Positions 35,025 to 44,296 of a stretch of DNA of 64,000 nucleotides are shown here, one piece after another (position 1 is the stretch's first letter; the number at the start of each line of letters is the position of its first letter). Below the pieces are notes generated by a model, which worked only from the letters and a program-made list of their open reading frames with translations, was not told where the DNA came from and did not search any database. The DNA is from Magnetococcus marinus MC-1 (GTDB lineage Bacteria > Pseudomonadota > Magnetococcia > Magnetococcales > Magnetococcaceae): positions 2,633,501-2,697,500 of the forward strand of contig NC_008576.1 in the NCBI RefSeq assembly GCF_000014865.1, read 5' to 3'. The position numbers and the translations under genes were made by a program.

Positions 35025-35699
35025 TTAAAAGGCACCGGGTTGGATACGGTAGATATCTGGATTTTCTGGATCTGCAATGTAAGAAAGCTGGAGAAAACTA
35101 CGGGGCTCCACCACCGGTTTACCCGCTTTATCTTTTTGGCCGCTCTCTACCCCACGCACACTCAGTTGCAAGCGTAGCTCGCGGTTTTTATCATCCCGCC
35201 CCTTAAAAAACAGAATATCTTGCTTGCTCTGCATCTTACCCACCACGAGGGAGTCTGGCTTAAAGCGATAGCCCTGAAAGTAGTTGGTCAACAGATCGGC
35301 GGCCACCTTAAGATCATCAAATTTGGCTTGGCTATCGGGAATAACCAGATCACCCCACGTAACATTGACATGCACCAACAGCTTGGAGCGATACCCCATA
35401 AAATAGGTAACAACCGCAGGACCGGCCCCTTCAATCAGGTTCTCCAAGCGCAACGAAAACACCTTTTGCTGATTATGCTTATGCTCAACGGTAACAAGAT
35501 CCTTATAAGCCTCGGGAAACTCTTTTTTGAGGGTCGCCAGCAGGGCTTTTTCCGACATGCCAAATTTGGCCCCTTTATAGCCATCCACCTGAAACGCCGT
35601 TGGCTTTTGCTTGGGGGTCGGATCCTCCTTGGCCTGCGCCAAGGGCATCCACAATAAAGCACTTAAAAATAGAACCATCCATGTTTTTACAACAGACAT
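35025..35699 (-). CDS. Unrecognised secreted protein
   Basis: A 224-residue exported protein. The ATG at 35699 begins a clear Sec signal peptide (MSVVKTWMVLFLSALLWM), with cleavage likely after PLAQA. AAGGGTGG lies about 7 bases upstream, supporting this start over the longer frame to 35756. The mature protein has a short FxxKGAKFGMSE opening, seen in several periplasmic proteins that begin with a 'G(A/V)xxGMS' element, but I cannot name a family. It starts the NUDIX-pepF-ycgN run; the hairpin at 35726 separates it from tpsA. Confidence 0.75.
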   Translation of the reverse strand: MSVVKTWMVLFLSALLWMPLAQAKEDPTPKQKPTAFQVDGYKGAKFGMSEKALLATLKKEFPEAYKDLVTVEHKHNQQKVFSLRLENLIEGAGPAVVTYFMGYRSKLLVHVNVTWGDLVIPDSQAKFDDLKVAADLLTNYFQGYRFKPDSLVVGKMQSKQDILFFKGRDDKNRELRLQLSVRGVESGQKDKAGKPVVEPRSFLQLSYIADPENPDIYRIQPGAF

Positions 35700-35725
35700 G
35701 ACACAACCACCCTTAAAATAGATAG

Positions 35726-35749
35726 GGGGAGGATCGGTAGATCCTCCCC
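35726..35749 (-). terminator. Hairpin between tpsA and the secreted-protein gene
   Basis: GGGGAGGATC pairs with GATCCTCCCC across a GGTA loop (10 base pairs). On the minus strand a T-rich segment follows about 8 bases later. It probably terminates the tpsA transcript and lies just upstream of the next gene's ribosome site. Confidence 0.75.
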
Positions 35750-35773
35750 TTTGCACACGGTGCCTAGCCAGCC

Positions 35774-38700
35774 TTAGCTGTCGAGGGACGCACCCGGATT
35801 AATGGTCAATTTAATCTCGCCAACCGCTTTACCATCCGGCCCCAACACCTGGATGCTCAGGGTTAAAGGCTCCTGCATATCCATGGGTGCCGTACCCGAC
35901 AGGGTAGCGGTCTCGGCATCCACCGTCAACCAAGCGGGCAACGCCCCGCCGCCCGCGACACCAATGCTGCCGATGCTCCCTTTTTCACCCACATAATCTT
36001 CAATATCGATAACAAAGCGACGCCCAGCAGGCAACTCAACATCCAGCAGCACAATGTTGGTGGCAGCCGTCGCGACCACCGTAGTGGCCCCAGCCGGTGC
36101 TTGACCCTTAGGCGCTCGATCGGGGACCAAACCAAAGGGCTCCTGAGGCACCAGATCCACCGCATAGGCACCCTCACTGCTCATTTTCTGCGTTACACTA
36201 CCGGTATTGACAGGCAATTTCGGCACCGAACCGACATCTTGGGTCACCAAAGCACTCTGTGTCGCTTCGACCGGTGGAATATAGGATTGTGGGTCAAGCT
36301 TACGGGTTGTGGTCAAATAGGTATTGCCTGATTCTGTAACCTGACTCTCGGGCAGGGTATCGTAATAGGTTTCCAAACGAAGCGAGCTATAGGCCAAGCC
36401 ATTAAACCGATTTTCAAACGAAGGGTTAATGTCATAGACCAACCAACGGCTGTTGGCGGCTTGAATGGCGTCGCTGTTATCATTGTTGGTAAACGATGCC
36501 CCAGAGACCAAGACCACCGCATAGGAGCCCGAACCGCTGCTGACCACCTCATCCCCAGAACTGATGCTCAAATTGCCTGCGGCCCGCACCCAGATAACAT
36601 CGGTGGCATTTAAACCTGACGTGCCTGAAACCGTGCCCACGGTCACATCATCGGCATCACGGAAATAGAGCGTGCCCCCGGTTAAATTGGCCGCCAATGT
36701 ATCCACATCGTTGCTGGTTTGGGTCAAGGCCACATTGCCACTGGCGGTAATCACCAAGCCAGTGGCCGTCACCGTGCCGCCACTTTGGGTAATGCCGCCA
36801 CTGCCCCCACCCAAGGCCAACGTGGTCCCCTGAATGGTACCGCTGCTCTGGGTAATACCCCCGCTACCCGCCGCTAGGCTAACCGTGGTACCGGTTATGC
36901 TACCCCCACTTTGGGTAATCCCCCCATTGCTGGCAGTCAGGCTCAAGGTGGTGGCACTCATGGTGCCGCTACTCTGCTCAATGCTGCCGGTGGTCGCTGC
37001 CAGGGCCAAGGTGGCTGCGGTTAAGTCGGTACTACTGGTTACCCCACCCCCACCGGTTACACTCATACTACCGGTGCCACTGCTCAGGGCCTGGGTTAGA
37101 GCGATCACCCCAGCCGTGCTAGAGAGGGTGACATCACTGTTGCTGGTGGTCAAACCGGTGGTCAACTTATCGCCAGAGCTGGCATAGTTGCCCAGCGTTC
37201 CCAGCACAGAACCCACGCTAAAAGCGGTGGCGTCTTTATAAGTGAAACTGCCGCTGGTGGAGTAACCAGCCAGGGTAGCCACCTCGTTTTCCTGCCCCAT
37301 GGTGACCGTCCCGGCTGCACGGATGCGCAGTTTATCTGCCGTAACCACCCCTGCGGTTTGGGTGATGCCCCCCGCGACTGAATCCAGGCTAACCGTCTGC
37401 CCACTGCCGCTAACCGCATTGCTCAGGGTCAGGGTGCCGGTGCTGTTCATCACAAAAATTTCACCACTGGCGGTGGTAATGCCCTGGGTATCGAGGGTAT
37501 CACCATCCAAGGTGCGGGTCACACTGGAAACCGTTAAACCATCGGCATCCAAGTAGGCGAAGCTGCTACCGGTACCACTGATCGAGGCGGCGATGCTGCT
37601 CACATTGTTGCTCGTTTGCAGCAGGGAGGCACTCCCCCCCGCAATGATCTGCAAGCTCCCCGCACTTACCGCCCCAGCACTCTGGGTGATGGTGGAGGCA
37701 CTCTTTAAGGTTATCGTGCCCGTCCCTGCCGCCAGATTTTGGCTGAGGGTCAAATAACTCCCGGTGGATTTAATAAATTGATCCCCATTCGCGGCACTGG
37801 TGGTTACACCACTGGTGGTGTTGGCCGAGAGGGTACTGGTCACAGAACCAAGAATCAGGTCATCACTATCCTCAAAGCTAAAGCTGCCGGAGACACTGGC
37901 TCCCAACGTATTGACGTCATTAGCCTCAAGCAGGGAAACATTGCCCAGAGCTATCACCTGTAAAGATGAAGCGGTAAGGGTACTGCTGCTGCTTTGGGTG
38001 ATACTGCTGCCGCTTTCTAGGGTGAGAATGCCGGTCCCCACCGTCAGGGCCCGATCCATGGTCATGGCACCACCGCTTTTAAGGTAGCTTTCACCATTAC
38101 TGCCCGAACTGTCGATACCGGCGGTGGTCAAGTTGCTGCTGCCCAGGGTACCAGTCAGGGTGGTGATGGCCAGATCATCCGTATCCACAAAATGGATGGT
38201 GCCGGTGGTGCCGGTCAGCACTGCTGCCAATGAATTCACATCATTGCTGCTCTGGGTGACGGTAATCACGCCATTGGCACGCATCCGCAACTGGCCCGCC
38301 GTGATGGCACCGCCTGTCTGGGTTATGGCACCACCCACATCCAGGCTAATCAGATTGGTACCCGCTTGAAGATTTTGTGCGAGGGTCAGGGCACCACTGC
38401 TTACCTCAATATGCTGTTCTGTGTTGGCCGCTGAGGTATCCGTGCCGCTATAGCTTTGGTCCGCAAAGGCCGATGTACCGCTGTTCCACTCCGAAACCGT
38501 AATGGCCGTGACCGTCACCGAATCGGTATCTTTATAGGTCAAGCTACCGTTGCTCACATAGGCAGCCAACTGCTCGACTTGGTTGGATTGATAAAGGGTT
38601 GCCCCCGTGTTGGCCCGCGCCACCAACTGATAGGCGGTAATGGTGGCACCACTGCTCTCGGTTATGCTACCACTGCCGGTGGTGTTGAGGTAGACCACCG

Positions 38701-41700
38701 CGCCACTGCCCGCCCCCGTGGTGTAACCAGTACCAATGGATTGATCCAGGGTTAAATTGCCGCTGGTCAAAACCACATTGACATTTCCGGCGTTGGTGGT
38801 AATACCCGTGACCCCATTGACCGTGCCAATGCTTAAATTTTGTCCTTGGGTATAGGTAAATTGCGCACTGGCCGCCGTCATGTTGACCGCCAAGGTGTCT
38901 ATGGTATGGCTACCAATATTTAAGTTGGTGCTGTTTTTGGCGTAAACCTGCAAACCACTCCCCACCAAGGCCGATGTCGAAGCGCTCTCCACCACACTAC
39001 CCTGTAAAGATTTTAAGGTAATATTGGCTTTAGTCCCGCCATTGTTGGTGGTAATGGTGGTGTTGGCATCCACCGTCAAATCACCACTGGTGGAGGTCCC
39101 ATCTGCCGAGGCGGTCAATACCACATCCCCCTGCACGGTGGTAATGCCCGCCTGACTGTTCACCGTGGTGATTTTAAGGTCATCCACATCGGCAAAGGTA
39201 AAGGTTGAGCTGGTACCCGTGAGCAGGGCCGCCAGATTATCCACATCGTTGAGGGTATTATCCAAAGCGCTGCTATCGGCCGCTTTAATGTAGAGGCTGG
39301 CCATGCTCACTTTACCGCTGCCGGTATCGCTAACCGCACCATTGTTGGTAATCAAAATACCGGTGCCACTACCCAAACTCACGCCCTGCGTTAGCGTGAT
39401 ATGGCCACCATCCCCCGTGTCGGCGGTGGCGGTCAGGGTAAAGTTGCCATTGTTGGTGGTCACCCCGGTTTTTGCCACACTGTTTACGGTAACGGTGCCA
39501 ATTTCCACCCCATCGGCGTCCACAATCTCTACAGCCGAGGCGGCTGTGGTGGTCTCCACCGCCAAGGTGGTGATGTCGTTGGTGGTGTCCGTTAAGGTAA
39601 TCCCACCCCCAGTGGTTTTTAGATAAAGACTCGCCACCACCGCGTTTTTAGCGGATGTCTGGGTAATGCTACCATTCTCTGCGGTAATAAAGGCGCTGCC
39701 CGTGACCGTTACCCCGTTTAGCGTGACCGCTTCGGTATCGGTAATGCCATCAAAGATAATGCCCGCCGCCGCCGTATAGGTAAGATCCCCCGTCACATTG
39801 GCTGAGAACTGGTCCACCACATTGCTGTTGGCCAAGGTGGAGTTACCGGTTGCCTGCACCATTAATTTATCAGCCGTAATAATCGCTGTGCCCGACTCAT
39901 TGACGGCACCGGCGTCGGCATCCAAACTCACCACCCCGGAACTGGCGGTGATATTTTGACTCACCGTAATGGCACCACTGGTGGTGTTCAAGGTAACGCC
40001 GCTGGTCGCAGAGGTAATACCCGTCACCGACCCCACGGTTGTTACCGTCAGGGCCTTGCTGTTTTTAACCCATACATAACCACCGGTCGAAGCGGCGGCT
40101 ATATTAGAGATCGCGTTGGAGAGCCCCAGATCAATCATACCCGTAGCACTCATGGAGGTGCTGGTTGCGGTATAGAGGGCGCTGTTGGCCTCGTCCTGCA
40201 CAATGGTACCATTGCTGGCGGTCAGATAGGATTGGTCATCTACGGTTAGACCCGTATAGACATTGCTTTGACCATCGGTAATTTTGTCAATATTAATGCC
40301 GGTGGTACTTACATAGGTCAGATCCGCACCACTGCTGGTGGTACCCACCGTACCGCCAATATTGACCACTGCATGGCCATTATCCAATGTCACCGAGCCG
40401 GAGCTGTTCAAACCCAACTGGTTGGCGGTGATCACCGCCGTACCGCTATCGGCTATGGTACCGCTCTCGGCAATCAGCCCAATGATGCCGGTTCCCACAT
40501 TGACATTCTGGCTAATGGTCAAGTTACCACTGCTCAGCTTAAGGGTGGCATTTTGGTTATCCTGGGTAATACCATTATCGGTGGTGGTGGTGCCATAACT
40601 GGTGCTGGCTACGGTACCCACATCCAACGCCTGACTGTTAATGAGGTAAAGCTGACCACCGGTAAAATCTGCTGACAGGGTGTTGACGACATTGGAACCA
40701 GTTAGACTGTAAGCCCCACTACCCAGCAGATGCAGTTTATCCACGGAGATGGTACCCGCACCAGTCGCACCATTTTGGGTATTGATGGCCAACACCCGGT
40801 TGGTACTGGTTCCGGCCACGGTTAAGGCACCGGTTATCACCACATTGCCACCGGTTCCGGTCATCACCAAGTTTAGGTTGTCCCGCACGGTGGTGGAAGA
40901 AGCAATGGTCAAGGTCCCGGTCAAAGCTGTCGACGTGGCGTCCTGTTTACCGATGGTAATGTCGGTAGCCCCTTCATCAAACACATTATAGCTGCCTGAA
41001 AAGTAGGTGCTCTTGAGGTAAAGACTGGTGTGCCCGGTGGTGGTGCCCAACTCAATATTGGTGGCCGTGCTCAAGGGATTGATACGCACTTCACCGGTGG
41101 TATCCACCTGCAAACGGCTGGTAGAGTCGTTGGTAAAGAGCATATCGTCCGCGATAAGGGTAATGATGCCAGAGTAGGTCGAGCTATCGCCCGACTCATG
41201 GCTCTGGCCGATATACATCAAATAACCCGCAGACTCCAAACCATAGGAGCCGGTTTTACCGCCACTTTTACCCTTTAACGTAATATCACCGGTTTGGGAA
41301 ATAATGGAGGTACCATTGGTCTCCATATAGATGCCGTAGTTTTCATCGCCAATATAGGAGTCATCATCATTATAGGCGCTACCACCGGTACCGGTAATGC
41401 TAATGGCACCACCCACGCTTTGAATGAGGGCATTCTGGGCAATAATCACCCCACCATAACGGTTGCCCGAAGTGGCTGCTGTGACCGCGCTCACATCGCC
41501 GGTAATGGTAATGGCCCCGGTACTGGTGGTTTTAATCGTTACCCGGTTGTTACTGCCCTCACCAATAATCACACCATCTTTGTTGTCGGAGGTAGAGGCC
41601 GCTGAAACCGTACCCTTAATGGTAATGGCCCCATCCCCTGCATTGAGACTGGCCCCATTATAGATCCACACCCCCGCCCCACCCGTACCCGAGGTGGGCG

Positions 41701-44278
41701 CAAGACCACTCATGGTAATATTACCATTGGCGGTGGTAATGCTGGAGTTGGTAATTTCAATACCGTGGGTACCCGAAGTATCGTCAGGGTCACCCACCGC
41801 AAAGTTGGTGGTGGTCCCGGTAGCCGCCGTATCCCCGAGCACGATATTACCGCCGTTGGTGGTAATGGTCGCCCCAGAGAGACGAATACCCCCACCTTGA
41901 AGAGTACCACCCTGGGTTGCGTCGAAGGTGTCCAGATAGATATTCAGTTTAGTTGTGTCCGCATTGGTCACGCCATCAATACTATAGTTACTGATGGCAA
42001 TGGAGCGCTGCGCGGTGATGTAGAGATTGCGCTCCGTGCCGCTGTTATTATCGGCCACCCCAATATCAAACGACGCTTGGTTATAGCTGGCCCAACCGGT
42101 GGTGCCGCCAATGGTACCACCCGTCACATTGATATAAAAGTTGGTACTCTTAAACTCCAAACGGGTATTTGCACCGGTGGTGTTGGAGGCGTTAATCAGG
42201 GTTCCCGAGGTCCCCATGAGATAGATTAAATCCCCCTCGCTGGCATCCGCTGAATCGGTGTCAAAGCTTATTTTGGTCGGACCGGTAAAGGTCAACTTAC
42301 CCAAGGGAGCGGCGGCGGTACCCAGATCATCCCGAAAGGTGACGGTGCCGGCTGTGGTACCCGAGGTCTGAAGGGTCAATGCCTGGGGCACAATGGTGCC
42401 GCTGGGCGCACCAGACGTTACCGCACCTTTAAAGTCAATCGCACCACCGGCACCATCGTAAACCGAACCATTGAGATAACCCGAGGTGGCCAGAGTGACC
42501 GAATAACCACTGGCTTTTAAACTAACCGCCTTGTGAAAGGTGATACTGCCTGAGGCGTTGGTATTGCTGGCAATATAGGATGTGGTTACCGGGGTGGCAT
42601 AGGCCAAAACCGTCTGTTTATTAAAAATGACATCCCCACCATTGGTACTGATGGAGCCATTCAGCGTCACGGTGCCCGTATCGGTCACACTGGAGCCAAA
42701 GGTAATACCCAGTTTACCGGTGGTCGAAGAGATCGCCTTGCCACTGCTCAGGGTAATATCGTTATCCGCCGCAAAGGTCAGGGTAACGTCACCGCCACTG
42801 GTTTTGGCAATATCCGCATCAATGATAATATTGCCACTCTCAGCCCCACCACCGCTGGTGGAGAGGGTCACACTGGTTCCTGCGTTAAGCAGGGTCTCAA
42901 TGGAGGTGCTTTTAACAATAGCCCCGGTGGCATTGGTGGTAATGGTCCCGCCAACCGTGGTGACATTGGTGTCGTTGGTGGTGGAAGAGATGGTCAGATT
43001 ATAAGGGTCAAAGAGCCACGCCCCCCCCTCACCGGCCATCAACTGGTTGCTGCCATCCATTTGTAGATCATGCCCCGAGGTCTCCGCAGAGCCCCCTTTG
43101 CCGCCACCGGCACCCGCAACGTTTAGGGTTGAGTCGCTGGCTTGGGTTAAACCCCCCGACCACAGCACCAAGGTGCCCCCTTCACCCGCTTCGGTGGCCT
43201 CGGCGGTGATCACACTCTCCTGCTTGACCGTGACCGATTTGGCCTCGCGGATGGTGGCATCTTTACCCTGCCAGCCACCACCGATGTAGACCTCACCCCC
43301 ACCAGCCGCAGCCGAGGCATCTACCCGCGCACCGGTTAAGGTGACATCCCCCCCGGTGATAACAATTTTACCACCCTGCTCGCCGCTGTCGTCACCACGC
43401 GCCTCGACGCTACCGGTGACATTAACCGCCCCAGCACCCCCATCAATCCACACCTGACCTTCCCGTTGGGTGATGGTATTGGCCCGTATTTTACCCGTTA
43501 GATTGATGGCCGATTGCAAAGCTCCCGTCGCCCCGTGGGCGCTCATCCAAACCCGCCCACCATCGGCCACAATCGCGCCAGAATGGTCAATCTGCGCCTG
43601 AGCCAACGCCCCATCCACAGAGACGCTCACCAAACCACTGTCGGTTAGATTAAGCTCAACCTGTTGACCTGCGGCAAACACCACATCACCCTGGGGGGCC
43701 GCAATGGTGCCTTGGCTCTCTATGTTGCTGGCAATAAAAGAGACCAAACCGCCCTGGGCCGCAATGATGTTGCCTTGTTCCTGAAGAATGGTGCCACTGC
43801 CTGGATTTTCAAAACGGTAGCGTTGCGCAATAAGATCTTGATCCGAAAGGCTGGCGGTAGAGGCGACAATTCCCCCCACATTAACCGAATGACCCCGGCC
43901 AAACACCACCCCCGCAGGATTGAGCAAAAACACCTGCCCATTGGATTGCAACGAACCAAAGATTTGTGAGGCATTCCCCCCCAACACCCGCTCCACCGCC
44001 AAGGCCGAAGCTGAGGGCTGCTTGTAGACCACCGCTGCCGCCGAGCCAATATTGAAGCTTTGGCGATTATTGATGAGCAGTTGGCTGGCCTGATTCACCG
44101 TCATAGTGGCCCCATTCACCACCGTGGTGGCCGAGCCATGGCTGATGGTGGCTGCACTGGGCAGAGCATCCACCGCAGGGTCAGCCATAACCCACAGCGG
44201 GCTCATACCGATCAGCCAAGCGGCGGTTGCCAACAACGACTTGGGGGGCTGTAATAGAGGGTTCTTAACGCGTTTCAT
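35774..44278 (-). CDS. Giant two-partner secretion exoprotein (TpsA, haemagglutinin-like)
   Basis: A 2,834-residue exported adhesin-like protein. A signal peptide region ends near MADPAVD. The TPS secretion domain covers about residues 35-300, with LLINNRQSFNIG, GQVFLLNPAGVVFGRG (NPNG-type motif, here NPAG) and VGGIVASTASL. The passenger is Gly/Thr/Ser-rich with dozens of degenerate beta-helix repeats, including recurring units such as NDVDTLAANLTGG and DADDVTVGTV. A putative Ig-like module (LPAWLTVDAETATLSGTAP) is close to the C-terminus. It is 18 bases downstream of its TpsB partner. There are no Cys-rich or toxin domains that I can see, so adhesion or surface coating is likelier than toxicity. 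Confidence 0.93.
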   Translation of the reverse strand: MKRVKNPLLQPPKSLLATAAWLIGMSPLWVMADPAVDALPSAATISHGSATTVVNGATMTVNQASQLLINNRQSFNIGSAAAVVYKQPSASALAVERVLGGNASQIFGSLQSNGQVFLLNPAGVVFGRGHSVNVGGIVASTASLSDQDLIAQRYRFENPGSGTILQEQGNIIAAQGGLVSFIASNIESQGTIAAPQGDVVFAAGQQVELNLTDSGLVSVSVDGALAQAQIDHSGAIVADGGRVWMSAHGATGALQSAINLTGKIRANTITQREGQVWIDGGAGAVNVTGSVEARGDDSGEQGGKIVITGGDVTLTGARVDASAAAGGGEVYIGGGWQGKDATIREAKSVTVKQESVITAEATEAGEGGTLVLWSGGLTQASDSTLNVAGAGGGKGGSAETSGHDLQMDGSNQLMAGEGGAWLFDPYNLTISSTTNDTNVTTVGGTITTNATGAIVKSTSIETLLNAGTSVTLSTSGGGAESGNIIIDADIAKTSGGDVTLTFAADNDITLSSGKAISSTTGKLGITFGSSVTDTGTVTLNGSISTNGGDVIFNKQTVLAYATPVTTSYIASNTNASGSITFHKAVSLKASGYSVTLATSGYLNGSVYDGAGGAIDFKGAVTSGAPSGTIVPQALTLQTSGTTAGTVTFRDDLGTAAAPLGKLTFTGPTKISFDTDSADASEGDLIYLMGTSGTLINASNTTGANTRLEFKSTNFYINVTGGTIGGTTGWASYNQASFDIGVADNNSGTERNLYITAQRSIAISNYSIDGVTNADTTKLNIYLDTFDATQGGTLQGGGIRLSGATITTNGGNIVLGDTAATGTTTNFAVGDPDDTSGTHGIEITNSSITTANGNITMSGLAPTSGTGGAGVWIYNGASLNAGDGAITIKGTVSAASTSDNKDGVIIGEGSNNRVTIKTTSTGAITITGDVSAVTAATSGNRYGGVIIAQNALIQSVGGAISITGTGGSAYNDDDSYIGDENYGIYMETNGTSIISQTGDITLKGKSGGKTGSYGLESAGYLMYIGQSHESGDSSTYSGIITLIADDMLFTNDSTSRLQVDTTGEVRINPLSTATNIELGTTTGHTSLYLKSTYFSGSYNVFDEGATDITIGKQDATSTALTGTLTIASSTTVRDNLNLVMTGTGGNVVITGALTVAGTSTNRVLAINTQNGATGAGTISVDKLHLLGSGAYSLTGSNVVNTLSADFTGGQLYLINSQALDVGTVASTSYGTTTTDNGITQDNQNATLKLSSGNLTISQNVNVGTGIIGLIAESGTIADSGTAVITANQLGLNSSGSVTLDNGHAVVNIGGTVGTTSSGADLTYVSTTGINIDKITDGQSNVYTGLTVDDQSYLTASNGTIVQDEANSALYTATSTSMSATGMIDLGLSNAISNIAAASTGGYVWVKNSKALTVTTVGSVTGITSATSGVTLNTTSGAITVSQNITASSGVVSLDADAGAVNESGTAIITADKLMVQATGNSTLANSNVVDQFSANVTGDLTYTAAAGIIFDGITDTEAVTLNGVTVTGSAFITAENGSITQTSAKNAVVASLYLKTTGGGITLTDTTNDITTLAVETTTAASAVEIVDADGVEIGTVTVNSVAKTGVTTNNGNFTLTATADTGDGGHITLTQGVSLGSGTGILITNNGAVSDTGSGKVSMASLYIKAADSSALDNTLNDVDNLAALLTGTSSTFTFADVDDLKITTVNSQAGITTVQGDVVLTASADGTSTSGDLTVDANTTITTNNGGTKANITLKSLQGSVVESASTSALVGSGLQVYAKNSTNLNIGSHTIDTLAVNMTAASAQFTYTQGQNLSIGTVNGVTGITTNAGNVNVVLTSGNLTLDQSIGTGYTTGAGSGAVVYLNTTGSGSITESSGATITAYQLVARANTGATLYQSNQVEQLAAYVSNGSLTYKDTDSVTVTAITVSEWNSGTSAFADQSYSGTDTSAANTEQHIEVSSGALTLAQNLQAGTNLISLDVGGAITQTGGAITAGQLRMRANGVITVTQSSNDVNSLAAVLTGTTGTIHFVDTDDLAITTLTGTLGSSNLTTAGIDSSGSNGESYLKSGGAMTMDRALTVGTGILTLESGSSITQSSSSTLTASSLQVIALGNVSLLEANDVNTLGASVSGSFSFEDSDDLILGSVTSTLSANTTSGVTTSAANGDQFIKSTGSYLTLSQNLAAGTGTITLKSASTITQSAGAVSAGSLQIIAGGSASLLQTSNNVSSIAASISGTGSSFAYLDADGLTVSSVTRTLDGDTLDTQGITTASGEIFVMNSTGTLTLSNAVSGSGQTVSLDSVAGGITQTAGVVTADKLRIRAAGTVTMGQENEVATLAGYSTSGSFTYKDATAFSVGSVLGTLGNYASSGDKLTTGLTTSNSDVTLSSTAGVIALTQALSSGTGSMSVTGGGGVTSSTDLTAATLALAATTGSIEQSSGTMSATTLSLTASNGGITQSGGSITGTTVSLAAGSGGITQSSGTIQGTTLALGGGSGGITQSGGTVTATGLVITASGNVALTQTSNDVDTLAANLTGGTLYFRDADDVTVGTVSGTSGLNATDVIWVRAAGNLSISSGDEVVSSGSGSYAVVLVSGASFTNNDNSDAIQAANSRWLVYDINPSFENRFNGLAYSSLRLETYYDTLPESQVTESGNTYLTTTRKLDPQSYIPPVEATQSALVTQDVGSVPKLPVNTGSVTQKMSSEGAYAVDLVPQEPFGLVPDRAPKGQAPAGATTVVATAATNIVLLDVELPAGRRFVIDIEDYVGEKGSIGSIGVAGGGALPAWLTVDAETATLSGTAPMDMQEPLTLSIQVLGPDGKAVGEIKLTINPGASLDS

Positions 44279-44296
44279 GGTGTTTAACCCCTACCC

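Noticed and set aside
35774-44278. Giant exoprotein as a type V autotransporter
   Set aside because: No C-terminal beta-barrel; a TPS domain and an adjacent TpsB show two-partner secretion.
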